Assembly: GCF_000346465.2 (NCBI RefSeq)
Contig: NC_034013.1
Location: 14,638,486 to 14,702,485, forward strand
Length of the DNA: 64,000 nucleotides
Direction: 5' to 3'
Source: Prunus persica
Taxonomy: Eukaryota > Streptophyta > Magnoliopsida > Rosales > Rosaceae
In this document: positions 12,601-23,572 of the stretch, one piece after another
How positions within the stretch are numbered: the stretch's first letter is position 1
How the letters are laid out: the number at the start of each line of letters is the position of its first letter
The notes under the pieces: generated by a model
Seen by the model: only the letters and a program-made list of their open reading frames with translations
Databases searched by the model: none
What the model was told of the DNA's origin: nothing
Translations under genes and position numbers: made by a program

Positions 12601-14140
12601 TACCTTAGGCATGTAGATAACACGTTATGCTAAATTTGATGATTTGTTGACACACTGCTCCAGTGTGTGCAATTGCATTTTTCTATAAATACTGATACTT
12701 TCAATATGGTTACTTTTGTTTTGAAACAATTTTCTTAACTAGGGATTTGTATGCAAAGATGACATTTCTTGTTCTGTGAGAAAAAGATGTTGACAAGAAA
12801 GCAATTCTCAGAATGATCCAAAGAACTTCCACATTGTTTTTGTCAATGCGGGAATAATTTATGTTTGAATGAATAACATACGGCCATGATGACTGTCTGA
12901 TTTTCAGATTTTGAGTAGTTTCCTTTAAGGCTCATCATCTAGAGTACTTTGGATTGTCTAAACTTAGAATGGATTGTTGCTTATCTTATAGTGAGCTTAG
13001 ATGGTGATTTGTGGGGGACAACAACAGTTAGTCTCCTACACTTCATGTTAAAGGTGTAGAACCAAATGAAACAACTATGTTATATTTCTTTGTTGACATG
13101 GGTTTTCTCTTCATGTAAATAGTTTTGGCATCGCTTGTGTAATGATAATAATGTATCTTGTTTATTTAACACTTTAGTGGACTCAAGGTACATCTTGTAG
13201 AAACTTGGACTTTATCTTATAACTAACTAGTGTGCATGTGGCTCGTTATATTTCTTAATTGTGTAGGTCTTGAAGATGGCTAAAGCATTGCAAAGCTTTG
13301 GAATGAAGAGAGCATTAGTTGTTCACTCAGAGGGATTGGACGAAATGAGTCCGCTTGGTAAAACCCCTCTTTTTATTATAGTCTATGTTTATACGGAAGT
13401 TGTACGAGGCTTTTTACTGCCTTAAGCTAATACATTATCATCTTTATTTTGCTTCTACTTCAAATATAACCCAAACTTACATGTAATTGATTTGAATATA
13501 GGACCTGGGCATATCCTTGATGTGACTCCTAATAAAATTGAGGAGTTCTCCTTTGATCCATGTGAGAATCTTTTGTTCTAGTTCTCCACTATTAATTCTT
13601 ATGCTTGTTGCTGCTTTCAGATTTTCGGATGATTTTTCATTGAACTTACAAGAAAATCATTATTTTTATGTTATAGTGGATTTTGGAATTCCTCGCTGCA
13701 CCCTAGATGACTTGCGAGGTGGAGGCCCTGAGTATAATGCTGAGGCACTAAAGCGTGTATTGTCAGGGGAGAAAGGTTCCATTGCAGATGCATTTGTATG
13801 TTTTCTTGATTGTTACAACTAAATATGGATTTCGTTACGTCCTTCCTATGTTTGAGATATCTATTCATTACCAAATTTGTTGGCCAGATCTTAAATGCTG
13901 CAGCAGCTCTCTTTGTCAGCGGTCGGGTGAACACCTTGGCCGAAGGAGTTTCGTTGGCTCGTGAAACACAAATTTCAGGGAAGGCTATCAGAACCCTTGA
14001 TCAATGGGTAGACATATCCAATGTGAGTGGTCTGACCATATATAATTAACATCTTCAGGTTGTGATGAAAATTATCAATTCTTTTAATCCGTTTTGATTA
14101 ATGATTTCAGACAATGAAGAAAGATACAATTGTTTATTAA
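9695..14140 (+). CDS. PAT1: Anthranilate phosphoribosyltransferase, plastid
   Basis: This is the second committed step of tryptophan synthesis in the plastid stroma: anthranilate plus PRPP gives N-(5-phosphoribosyl)anthranilate (EC 2.4.2.18). Ten exons join in phase: 9695-9898, 10009-10152, 11649-11810, 11902-11985, 12316-12504, 13267-13357, 13502-13561, 13677-13795, 13888-14022 and 14111-14140, giving 405 residues. Seen: a Ser/Thr-rich transit peptide (about residues 1-50), the PRPP-binding loop [17 protein letters not shown], the [17 protein letters not shown] segment, [10 protein letters not shown], and RRVLSG-like [10 protein letters not shown]. The ATG sits in the good context ACCACCATGG and is followed by a typical chloroplast presequence. 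Intron 2 is unusually long (about 1.5 kb). The last exon adds only nine residues. The product is close to my recollection of Arabidopsis PAT1 (about 444 residues); the difference lies mainly in the presequence. Confidence 0.96.
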
Positions 14141-14473
14141 GGATGCCTCAGATATCAGTTTTGAACTCATCATGATCGAGAGCCATTGTAGAGTCTACAC
14201 ATTTGAAAGAACATAATAAGGCAAACAGATCTTTTTGTAATTTACTGTTGAATGCAATGCATTAGATCATCCCTTAATAGGGCAGAAAGATGTTGGCAAG
14301 AAAAAAGGGTAAGGGTAGCAAGGTGAAATTTTGGACTTCATGTAAAAATAAATAGACTTGGAAAGAATTCCAACATTTTTCATCCTCTTTCAACTCCAAA
14401 GGCAAGTGTACTATTTGCTTATGTGAAAGTGAAACAATGGAAGCATAATAACTTTCAAAAATATGTTTACAAC

Positions 14474-14479
<6 letters not shown>

Positions 14480-14521
<42 letters not shown>
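14480..14521. repeat. (CT)n microsatellite
   Basis: This is a perfect CT dinucleotide tract in the shared 3' flank of two convergent genes. Just after it, a unit of about 21 bases (GCAAGAAGCCAACAATATAT) occurs twice in tandem at about 14533-14577. Confidence 0.95.
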
Positions 14522-14523
<2 letters not shown>

Positions 14524-14587
14524 GTATGCATGCAAGAAGCCAACAATATATAACACGCAAGAAGCCAACAATATATAAATCTGACAT

Positions 14588-15766
14588 TTAGATAATGAGA
14601 TGCATAACATATGGTGATGGATAATGGTTCTTTGTAATCCATGCTAGCAGACACACCAGTGATCCTGCAAACAAGTAACCAAATTAGATACCAAAGTTGG
14701 ATAATTGGAAACTAAGTTTTTATTTACGAGCTTGATGAAAAGATAAATTTGAAGGTCAATTGCAGTAAAATGACTGAACAGCTGAAGAAGATACCTATTA
14801 ATGTATAGCTGTCCACCACAGAATATGTTCTTGTTGATGATGACTTTACTGCATCACACATAAAGATCATCAATAAAATTATTAATTGAATTATATATAT
14901 AAAACAGAAAATGAGAATCATGATGAAGCTGTTAATGTCTAACCAGAATCACAATTTGATGTAGAATTCAATTTCCCACACATGCACAATTGCCTAATGC
15001 CATCAGTTCCATACCCGCAGGTGCCACCAGTAGCCTCACAAGCCCTACAAAATTCATCATTTTCTTGAACAGAATATTTCACTCGGATCCCATAAGACCA
15101 CCCATTAGCCCCATCAAGCCTCAATGGGGCAAGACTATAGGCACTGCTGTACCCTTCACACTGAAGCCTGGTAAGATTAATGGCCTTGATGGCCTCAAAT
15201 GGCACTGCACAGCACTCAGGTGGCCCTGACCCAAACATGGAGCCCACCTTCCTATGGCCGCCCAGCAAATCCCATGCTGGGCAACCGTAGTATTCTTCAC
15301 AGCTCATGCCTGAAACGTTTCTACATGGCAAGTGCTTTCCCGGAAAGCCTTGGAAGAGTGGTGATTGAGCTGAGCAGCCTATCAACATGAATACGTTGTC
15401 AGCCGTCGGATTCATGTACGGGGTCCGCCATTGCTCGACGGAGAAGCCGTTACCCTTTGCTCCTAGCACTATGTTGTCACAAGTTGACATGTGAGGGTCA
15501 TGTAGAGTGAGGGCTTGATAAGCATAGTCTATGTCTAGGACCCTGTAAGATCCTGAGCTTATGTGAAACATAAGCACATCGTTTATGCAGTATAGGAGTT
15601 CTCGAAAACCCGGGTGGCCGCAGCCCGAATGGAGCGCAAATGGGTAATCTATGGTGAGGTTTCCACAATAGGATCTGCATGTAGCATTGCCTGAATTTGA
15701 TGGAATTAATGCTGAAAATAGAAGGTAGAGGAAGCTGAGAATGAGCATAGTTGTACTAGTACTCAT
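14588..15766 (-). CDS. WAK-type galacturonan-binding protein without kinase
   Basis: This is a secreted or membrane-tethered protein with the cysteine-rich GUB_WAK_bind domain of wall-associated kinases, expected to bind pectin at the plant cell wall. Exons on the minus strand are 15766-14944, 14848-14795 and 14664-14588; they join in phase to give 317 residues. Seen: a signal peptide at residues 1-27 (MLILSFLYLLFSALIPSNSG), CRSYCGNLTIDYPFALHSGC at the start of the GUB domain, and a WAK-associated C-terminal domain with paired cysteines (FCRACEATGGTCGY, CMCGKL). A further in-frame TTG-initiated extension to 15820 lacks an ATG, so the start at 15766 is chosen. The last exon encodes a short hydrophobic stretch (SLVCLLAWI) and stops where a receptor kinase would continue. 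From family knowledge, similar kinase-less proteins exist in Arabidopsis, so this may be a normal form, not a truncation. Confidence 0.88.
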
Positions 15767-17627
15767 GGGTTTATCTGAGAAAGAGAGAAAATTTGAGAAG
15801 TGGTTTGTGAATTGGTGCAAACTGCAATGATACTTTGCTTGGAGGGTTGAGTTAATGTCTGATGTTGTGGCCTTGTGGGCATGATTTGGGGGACTTTGTT
15901 CACAATCACATGTAGTGTTGAGAATCTTGGTGAATTGTTTATGGGTTTTGTTTCTCTTTTTGGTTGGAGAAATTATTTGTTTTTAAAACTTTAGTGTAGC
16001 TTTTGCAATTTGGAATTCCTGCAGCAAGCTTTAGCTTGCTTTTGGGTACTGCAAGGCAATAAAAAATGACATGAAATGATTCTCCTTGGGTTGCTTTATG
16101 TTTTTAGCTGTCAGTTCTTGGCTTCTCTTTTTTTTTTTTGGTCAATGTTCTTGGCTTCTCTATGTTTGCAAAATTGTGGATAAAGTTTATAAAAAATATA
16201 AATAAATAAAAAATCCCTATAATTCATGATTCATCATTGTTAGGAGGTAAAGTCCAATTAATGTAGATTTGTTATAAACTAAATAGAAATTGGAGAGGGA
16301 ATTGAGATAGATCAAGTATAGAAATCTGATGTTTCTCATTGAATGTTTTTCTCACTCATGTGTGTGTTTACAAAGGAAGGATGTAAACCCTTTTGTAGGC
16401 AAAGCCTTCCAACATGTGGGCTCCACCTTATAATTTACAACAAGATTGAATTATAAGATTAACCAAGGCCTAGCTAGCTGCATAAACATTTCAACCTTGA
16501 AACGACATGTCGTCTGTCTGATCCTCATTTTGACTCTCAAGTTTCCACGTGCCACCTCACAGAGAAGTGAGAACTGGCGATGGCGGTCATTACCACCGTT
16601 CTCATTAGAGGCGGACGCACGTTGGGACAAGAGGGGTCCGACCCCTTGGAATGCCTGAAATTTGGTTGTGGACTCCATGGACGACCCCTTGGACAGCTGC
16701 GGAGCGACCCATTGTGTGCACACCAGGTGCTCGATGAAAGTCCCAGCTTGTCTCTGAGTCTGTGATGGCTCTGTTCCACGAAGCAGAGACCGAACGCACC
16801 AGAGCTTTGTTATTGATAGGGTAGCGGAGCCTCCTTTAATAAGGTTTTCGGAGTTGCAGAGGAGGCACTGTGTGTGCCTGGCAAGGAAGATGATGTCTGG
16901 GTTGTCTCGGTGCCCTTATAAACGAAACACACCGTTTTGTGATTAGCCTCCTTTAGTGAAACGGTGGGTTTAGTGTTCAACATTAGGCTGCCTCGTCATT
17001 GTCGATGGGTTTAATGGGCTAGTTTTGGTTTTATCGGTTTTATGAGGTTTGGCTTCATGGTAATGGGTGAATTATTTATAAACTTTATCCTATGGGCCAA
17101 TATAATATAATAAAAGATTATCTAACAAACAAAAAAACTATTTTAACAATCAATATAAATATATAGAAATTTATAAATATTTAAATAATGTTTTAATTCG
17201 ATAATGCAACAATAATTGAGGAATTTAAAACTTCTAATCTAATCTTTACATGATAAAATTTTAAATTCAAATAGTGTTAATTTGTTTTGTATTGTATTGT
17301 ATTGCATTTACTTGTGATTGTTATTTTAATTTTTTTAGAAAAACAAAGCAACAACAGCTCTTGAAATAATAGATAAGAAAAATGAAAAACTCTCTAAAAT
17401 ATTTTTTTAGAACATTTACACTATGACCCCTTGGGTTACGGATCCTGAATCCGCCACTGGTTCTCATGCCGCTTACCATCTGTTTGGTTGCCCAGAAAAT
17501 ACAACAGTAATTCTAACTGCCTCCAGCTGTTCTCGCTTCCTCGGCGAGAAGAGATAAAGAACACTAATTTTATTGGAAACCAAACACAGTGTTATTGTCA
17601 GTGTGAAGAGCAGCATACTATTTGATC
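15767..17627. other. Intergenic with an inserted hAT element
   Basis: This is a head-to-head region between the WAK-like gene (-) and the Tim17-family gene (+). Apart from the transposon at 16606-17459, described separately, no coding sequence is recognised. Only about 160 bases separate the element from the ATG at 17628, so the native proximal promoter is short. Confidence 0.6.
16606..17459. mobile_element. Non-autonomous hAT transposon (Tip100-like ends)
   Basis: This is an 854-bp element flanked by a perfect 8-bp direct repeat, GTTCTCAT, at 16598-16605 and 17460-17467. Its ends are degenerate inverted repeats: the left begins TAGAGGCGGACGCACG and the right, read inward, begins CAGTGGCGGATTCAGG; both continue to a GGGGTC block about 25-30 bases in. 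From family knowledge, CAG-G-GGCGGA termini with 8-bp target duplications are typical of Tip100-type hAT elements. There is no transposase reading frame, so it would have depended on an autonomous relative. The interior is A+T-rich towards the right. Confidence 0.85.
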
Positions 17628-19015
17628 ATGGAAGCTCTGGAGAAATCAGAAGAAACCGTCTCAAACGTAATTGATTATCTTCTCTGCTCACTTTACTTAC
17701 TAATATAGTTATAAAAATGTGAACTTTTTTGCTATTCTTATACGATAGTTCTCAAAAACCGAGCAATATGTTATTAATTAGGCCATCAAATAATTGTTTT
17801 GTTCATTTCTAGGTCAAGTTTTGGATTTTAGAGACACTTGTTTAATTGGGTCCTCAAAGTTGTTAAATTGCAGATTTTGGAATTTGGGTTTTGTCTGTTA
17901 TGTGTTTCTGAAACTTGAGTGGTACTTCGTATTCGAATTGCCCATCATGTGTTTGCTAAAATTCCTGTTAGCCTAACTATGATGTTGTTTTCTTTGAATC
18001 AGCATTCTCAAAAACTAGCAGGAACTGTCAACTGGGGCACAGCAACTGTGATCGGAGTGTTTGCAGGCCTGTTTTATGGTGGTAGCAAGGAGGCATCTGC
18101 TTCAGTTGTAAGTTTGTATTGTATCAAAATAACAATGCTCCAAGTGCTTGTTTTGATGTTTTGTAGTGATTCATAACAATGTTTGAACGATTGAGGTGTT
18201 TGATTTTGATCTCAATCTCTGAAGATGTTAGATAACATTACTTGTAAAGTGGTTTTGTTGATATTGACTATTTATTCATCTGATTGATTTCTCTTTTTAA
18301 CATCTTGTTTGAACTGTATTTTGTTGAAACTAGAGCAAGGATGCAGAAGTAATGTTGAAGCTTGGGAGCACACCAGACAAGCGTGAACAATATCGTATGA
18401 TGAGAGATGCAATGGAGAAAAGGTTCATACGAGTCACTCGGGGCTCGATAGTTGGTGGAGTGCGTCTTGGATTGTTTACTGCTACGTTTTGTGGCATACA
18501 AAATCTGCTTGCTGAGAAAAGGGGCGTGCATGATGTTTTCAATGTTGTTGGAGCCGGTTCAGCCACTGCTGCCACATTTGGTCTAATAAGTAAGAGTCAT
18601 ATCTAATCTTCTGAGCTTCTTTGTTAACTGGTTGTCGTCGTTGGCATGCATCGAAGCATCGGCTTCTCGTTTGATGCTTTCAGAATACGATGTAACATTT
18701 GGTTTCTTCTTCAATCAGTGCCAGGATCATTGCCATGGCGAGCAAGAAATGTGATGCTTGGTGCCGTCCTAGGAGCAGCATTGGGTTTTCCATTTGGTAA
18801 TACATTCAACCCTGTAATCTTCCCGAAGTGTACATTTTTCGATCGTAAGCCGCTAACATGGGTTGATGCATTTTGTGGCAGGGTGGGCGCATTTGAAGCT
18901 GGTAGAGAAAGCAAATGAAGGGAACCTGTCTGCACATCCTGATTCAGATCAAAGAGAAGCAAGGAGTGGAGTTGGTGCAGCAATTGAGAGGCTTGAAGAA
19001 AATTTGAATAAGTAG
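17628..19015 (+). CDS. Tim17/Tim22/Tim23 (PRAT) family membrane protein
   Basis: PRAT proteins form four-helix channels or translocase subunits in mitochondrial and plastid membranes. Five exons join in phase: 17628-17666, 18003-18107, 18334-18589, 18719-18796 and 18882-19015, giving 203 residues. Seen: glycine-rich membrane segments GTATVIGVFAGLFYGGSKEA (residues about 21-40), RGSIVGGVRLGLFTATFCGI, a central VVGAGSATAATFGLI, and LGAVLGAALGFPFG; the charged C-terminal tail ends in an amphipathic EERLEENL-like helix (AIERLEENLNK). The arrangement fits the PRAT domain. From memory it resembles Arabidopsis At3g25120-like proteins more than the OEP16 or HP30 branches, but substrate and membrane (mitochondrial inner or plastid envelope) cannot be decided here. 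The promoter is interrupted by the hAT element. Confidence 0.88.
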
Positions 19016-19816
19016 AACATAAAATTGAGCAAGGTTTGAAGATCTCCCCATCGTCTGGTGAGGAGGGAAGGATGAAAATCTCAGAGAAAGAGAATAGGCT
19101 TCGTTTATTGAGGAATAAGAACACTCTAGTAACAATTTCACAATATTTTGAATGATTTTTCAATTAATTTTCCAATTTATGAAGCAGAATAACAAAGTCC
19201 CTCATATGGTGAAATACCCACACAAAAAAAAAAAATGTCAGGCTAGATTTTCACAGTGAAAAATTAATCTTAAAACGATAAATCAATTCTATTGCCCATC
19301 CCCGAGTCCTATTTTCTCTTTTATTTTTCTAGAATTCTTGGACACGTATTAACTTCATGGATTGATTTCGGTAAATAATAACTCCTTGATTTATACGATC
19401 TAATATGACCATACTGTCTAATACAAATTTTTATCTTCGAATTTTGAGTAACAGTAAACAAAAATTTCAAAAAACAAATAAATTAAGGTACGTAAGAATT
19501 TCCTTTCAAGTGTTTTGTTCATAATTTTCATATGCCTTGTACAGGGTTTTTTCTTCACTCTTCCATCAAAACTCAGAATGGTGAGAAGAAATTGAGGAAC
19601 TGAGATCTTCAAGATGAACTCTCCCACCTTAGCCTCTTCTTCTTTTCCTCTTCTCTAAGCTGTCAACCAGTTGCAACCATGGCTTAGTTAAACTTATGCA
19701 CCATCCAATTATCCTTCCTTCCCTGCAATACAAAGAGCTGTTAGAGCTGAGGAAGCAAAACACTATATCCATTACAAAAGCCATTTACCATCGACTGTTG
19801 ATAGCACCTTGCTGTG
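19016..19816. other. Convergent 3' flanks of the PRAT and MPP10 genes
   Basis: No coding sequence is supported. The minus strand carries a plausible 3' UTR intron for MPP10: a donor just after the stop (AAG then GTGCTATC, about 19808) and an acceptor TTGCAG about 70-75 bases further on (near 19733). Confidence 0.45.
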
Positions 19817-22574
19817 TCATGGCTTCTTTGCCATCCTTTTAGCTGTCTCGTGGCTTTTTTGTCGTCCTTTTTGCTTCCCTAGCTGTAATGCGTCCATAGT
19901 TAAAGTTATGCAGATATTGGTAACAAAATGGGATGGACAAGAAGATTTATGAGTACAATCCTAGTTGGAAGACAGTCCTAGACATTCTTTCTTCAACAAG
20001 TCAACAACCAGATGTTTATTCAATTTTTGTGGAACAGTAGCAATCATCTGACCGAACAGGGTCAGATGGATGAACATTTTGTCCTATTAGAGGATAATCT
20101 AACTTGTGTTGTCCACGCTTACCTTTATATTTCCTTTTCTTGTTAGCTCTCCTCCTCTTTCTCTCGGCCTGTGTAAGTTCTGCTTCTTCTTTAATATCAC
20201 CTTTGCCTGAAAACACTTCCTCGGGTGCTAGCATTGCTGCATCAGAGACAGCCACAGGTGCAATCTGCCCAAGGAGAGATATTATGATTGTCAATTTTCC
20301 AAAGACATTTGTGATAGAAAAAAATATAAAAAGAAAATGGAAATATAGAGTTCACATTACCTCTTCCATCGCTAGAGCGGGGATATTAGCTTGTACAGTC
20401 ATATCCTCGATAACCTATCCCAGATACCATATAGCAAGTACATGAATGCCCACAAATTAGAAACGTATATGATGCATATAAATAAATAAATTTTATGATT
20501 GAGAAGCATACAGGTTTTGGAGTGAAGTGGAAATGAGAAAGAGCATCCAACTTCAAGCAAAGTTTCTTGAACAGCTTGCTTGCCTGGTCAAAGACAACGA
20601 CCACAAGAATAATAATTAGCACATTTAGATACAGATAAGGACGTTAAATTTTGATTAGTAACATACAAGAACAACAATCAAAACATGCACCTCTTCCTTC
20701 TGTTTGTCTGTGAATGACAATGGACCAGAAGCCACATTCGTCTTTTGAACGTATTCGTCCTGCAGAAATTGATAAAAATAGCTTCTCAGCACATTTTACT
20801 CAAATTGAAAAATAATTTGCTAAGTATCACATTTAGATGCTAAGACAGAAATCCAGCCTAAGGATATCAAACTTTGGAAGGTTGGGCAGCAAATCAAGTG
20901 ATTGCATTTTGCATCAGGAGAACCATACCTCATAGACTTCAGCTAGACCCTTCTTGCTCTTATTCTCGTCCTATATATTAAACAAAAGGATTAGACACAT
21001 TGAACAAGTTACTTCATTTTACACACAATAAATCAAAATTCTATCAAAAAGTAATGCTTACCAACTCTTTAATTTCTCTTGGTGCTTTAGAGGGTAAAGT
21101 CGGAGCCTTTTGAACATCATCAAAACGCCCCTATAAAACACAACAACTGCAGTTTTAGAACTGGTTGTAATCCACAAACAAACACAACGCGAGAGAGAGA
21201 GAGTAGAAGAAACAAGCAACAATATCAAATAATGACAGAATGAGTAAGCTTAGAAAAAAATGAGAACTGAAAAAAAATAAAATTATTTCTAATCTATAGT
21301 GATCAATATAAAGTGCCAAAAAGCCTCCAGTAGAGGTGATTGATGAAAATGTGGTTCATTAGAAATAGCTGAACTTTGAACTTAACATTTTAGATAAGAA
21401 AATATGACATGAAAATAAAGTCCTGGAGCGTATCTATTAAAAATGTTGTTTACCTGCTCGATTCTTTTCTGGATAATATCCTCAATCGATGCTGTAACCT
21501 CCTCTGTGATTACAGGGGGAGGTCTAACATTGTGTTCAAAATCTAGATCAACTTCTAGTGCACTGTTCTTTGGCCTTCTCTCTGCAGTTACCTGTTGTCG
21601 AAAGCCATAATTGATATATGTAATCCATTAAAAGATACATGGGTATCATAACATACATAATACGACTAATAGTGTCCCAAAGAAGAAAATCAGAACAGCG
21701 ATGTTACCTCTCCTCGCATGGTCCAATTTTTTGGCTCCAAATTTGCTTTTTCCATCTGGTCTATTTCGGAACGAAGTTTCTGAAGCTTCGTTTCATGGGT
21801 AGAAAGAGTTGTCTGATTCTGTATTAAAAAATATATATTGAAATGAGATGAAACTCATTTGAAAATATGGAGAACCTATGAACTGCAAGACCATGCTCAC
21901 AAATTTTGTTAAACTACTTGATTTTCAAGTACCTGCTCATCTTTTTGTTCATCTTCATCATCTTCTTCTTCCTCTTCTTCAACTTCATCTTCATCCTCAT
22001 CCTCATTGTTTATGCCCAAATCTTTTGATCCATCAACCAATTTTGGTTTTCGTTTAGAAGGTTTTTCCTTTTTTCCTCCATAGAAGTCTTCATATCTGTA
22101 GCAGAGAAGCAGCAGTGAAGCATATTTAAATGGATATATATATGCATGACCACAACAGATATGCACTGGTGAATTACATAAAATAGATATATATCAGAGA
22201 AACAAATGCATAGGAACCATGAATTTGCAGTCAATGATCGATCCATATTCATAGAATCAACTAATTGTGGTACAATAAACGTAGAAAGAAAAGAAAAAGA
22301 AAATTATTGGATAAATCATAAATGTAGCACCTTGCAAACTTGTCTGCGTCTTCTTCATCCTCATCATCGCCAATGTCTAAATCTCCAAGCTAAACAGGCA
22401 AAATGAATCGAGTTAGAAACCAAAAAGACAAGCTTCAAAATCAGCAAAATTCTTAAGCCAAAAACCAAATAACTATCCAACAAAAAATTTCAAGCAGGGC
22501 CTCACCAGCTCATCTTCTTCTTCATCCTCGTCTTCCTCTTCGTCTTCTTCATCCTCATCATCATCGCTACCTTT

Positions 22575-22605
<31 letters not shown>

Positions 22606-23192
22606 TCAGTCTTCATTAACCCATATTCCCTAGCTTCACTATCCTCCAAAGACTTCTTCAAATCCTTTATCTTAAAAAACCCATCCTCTATCCCATTATT
22701 ACCTTCACCTTCACCTTCACTGTCTTCTCCCTCCTCTTCATCCTCACTCTCATTCTCTTCACCTTCTTCTTCGTCTTCTTCTTCCTCTTCCTCCTCCTCA
22801 TCGTCTTCATCTAATTCATCTAATTCCTCATCAAAACCATCGATTTCCTTCTCTAAACCCCCATTTTCAGCTTCCAGAACCTTCTCTTGGCCTTGTACAA
22901 GCACCTTCAGCGCCTTAATCTCGTCCGGGTTTTTCTCGAACCGTTTCAAATCTCGGCGGAGGCTCGAGATGAGCGGCTGCGATTGCAGGTCGATTTGCTG
23001 CCATATCTGCTCGGCGTCGAAGCCGTCTGTTAACAGCTGATCGAATGGCGATTTTGGCGTGAACGGTCTGAGGGAGGAGAAGAGGTTCTGCAAGGCGGTT
23101 CGAGCCGTTTGGGAGAGCGCGGGGCTCGGCGTCAGTAACTGCGTTGGGTCTGTGAGTTTCAGGGAGTTCAGGGCTTCGCTACTGATCGCCAT
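19817..23192 (-). CDS. MPP10: U3 snoRNP protein MPP10
   Basis: MPP10 is a nucleolar SSU-processome component that binds IMP3 and IMP4 and is needed for pre-18S rRNA cleavage. Twelve exons on the minus strand join in phase: 23192-22506, 22389-22331, 22095-21933, 21818-21708, 21591-21454, 21130-21062, 20970-20929, 20759-20691, 20583-20512, 20414-20361, 20264-20123 and 19878-19817, giving 555 residues. Seen: the N-terminal family block with DAEQIWQQIDLQ; long Asp/Glu-rich stretches with a run of 11 Lys encoded by a CTT repeat at about 22571-22603; the conserved core LEPKNWTMRGEVTAERRPKN, HNVRPPPVITEEVTASIEDI and ASKLFKKLCLKLDALSHFHF; and a basic C-terminal tail (ERKRRRANKKRKYK). The final 20 codons depend on choosing acceptor CTAG at 19879-19882 and are the least certain part. 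Confidence 0.94.
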
Positions 23193-23256
23193 GGCCGAGC
23201 GAGAATGCGAGCTCGGTTTGTGTCCTGTTTCTGGCAGGTTGGCTCCGGTTTGGGGT

Positions 23257-23265
23257 TTAGGGTTT
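23257..23265 (-). promoter_or_regulatory. Telo-box (AAACCCTAA)
   Basis: The minus strand reads AAACCCTAA, 65 bases upstream of the MPP10 start codon. Telo-boxes paired with site II TGGGCY elements are a known promoter signature of plant ribosomal-protein and ribosome-biogenesis genes, which fits the function of MPP10. Confidence 0.7.
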
Positions 23266-23514
23266 TAGATGGGCAGGAGGTACTGTACACGTGGCAATCA
23301 GTAATTGGATATAACTCGAAACATTTGGCCCTACAAGAAAAATAATATAATAAAAGCAAAACGAAATTCCATAACTCAATGGGCTCACAATAGACACGAC
23401 GCCGTTTGATCTATAGTGTTATGGGCCTTGTGAAATAGAAGACTTTGATATCCTAGCCCTAGTAGGACTACCATAACGAAATTCCTTTCCAAATGTCTCT
23501 CTATGTGGATCCCT

Positions 23515-23521
23515 TTATATA
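23515..23521 (+). promoter_or_regulatory. TATA-like box of the RING-H2 gene
   Basis: TTATATA lies about 52 bases upstream of the ATG at 23573. The spacing allows a short leader of about 20-25 bases. No comparable TATA box is seen on the MPP10 side. Confidence 0.5.
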
Positions 23522-23572
23522 CGTCTTCCCTCGCAATACACACAAATAAAGTTGGAATCTCCTACTCTAAAT

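Larger units (their letters stand above)
23193..23572. promoter_or_regulatory. Divergent promoter of MPP10 and the RING-H2 gene
   Basis: Only 380 bases separate the two start codons. On the MPP10 side there is a telo-box (23257-23265, minus strand), and TGGGCT (23380-23385) and TGGGCC (23422-23427) resemble site II elements. On the RING side there is a TATA-like TTATATA at 23515-23521, about 50 bases before its ATG. This arrangement is seen directly; co-regulation is an inference. Confidence 0.65.

Noticed and set aside
15767..15820. N-terminal extension of the WAK-like protein from a TTG
   Set aside because: There is no ATG, and the extension would place 18 polar residues before the signal peptide; the ATG at 15766 is better.
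19840..19890. Alternative acceptor (TTACAG) for the last MPP10 exon
   Set aside because: It gives a frame that stops earlier (after about 13 codons) without the lysine-rich AKRMAKK ending, which looks more like the family.
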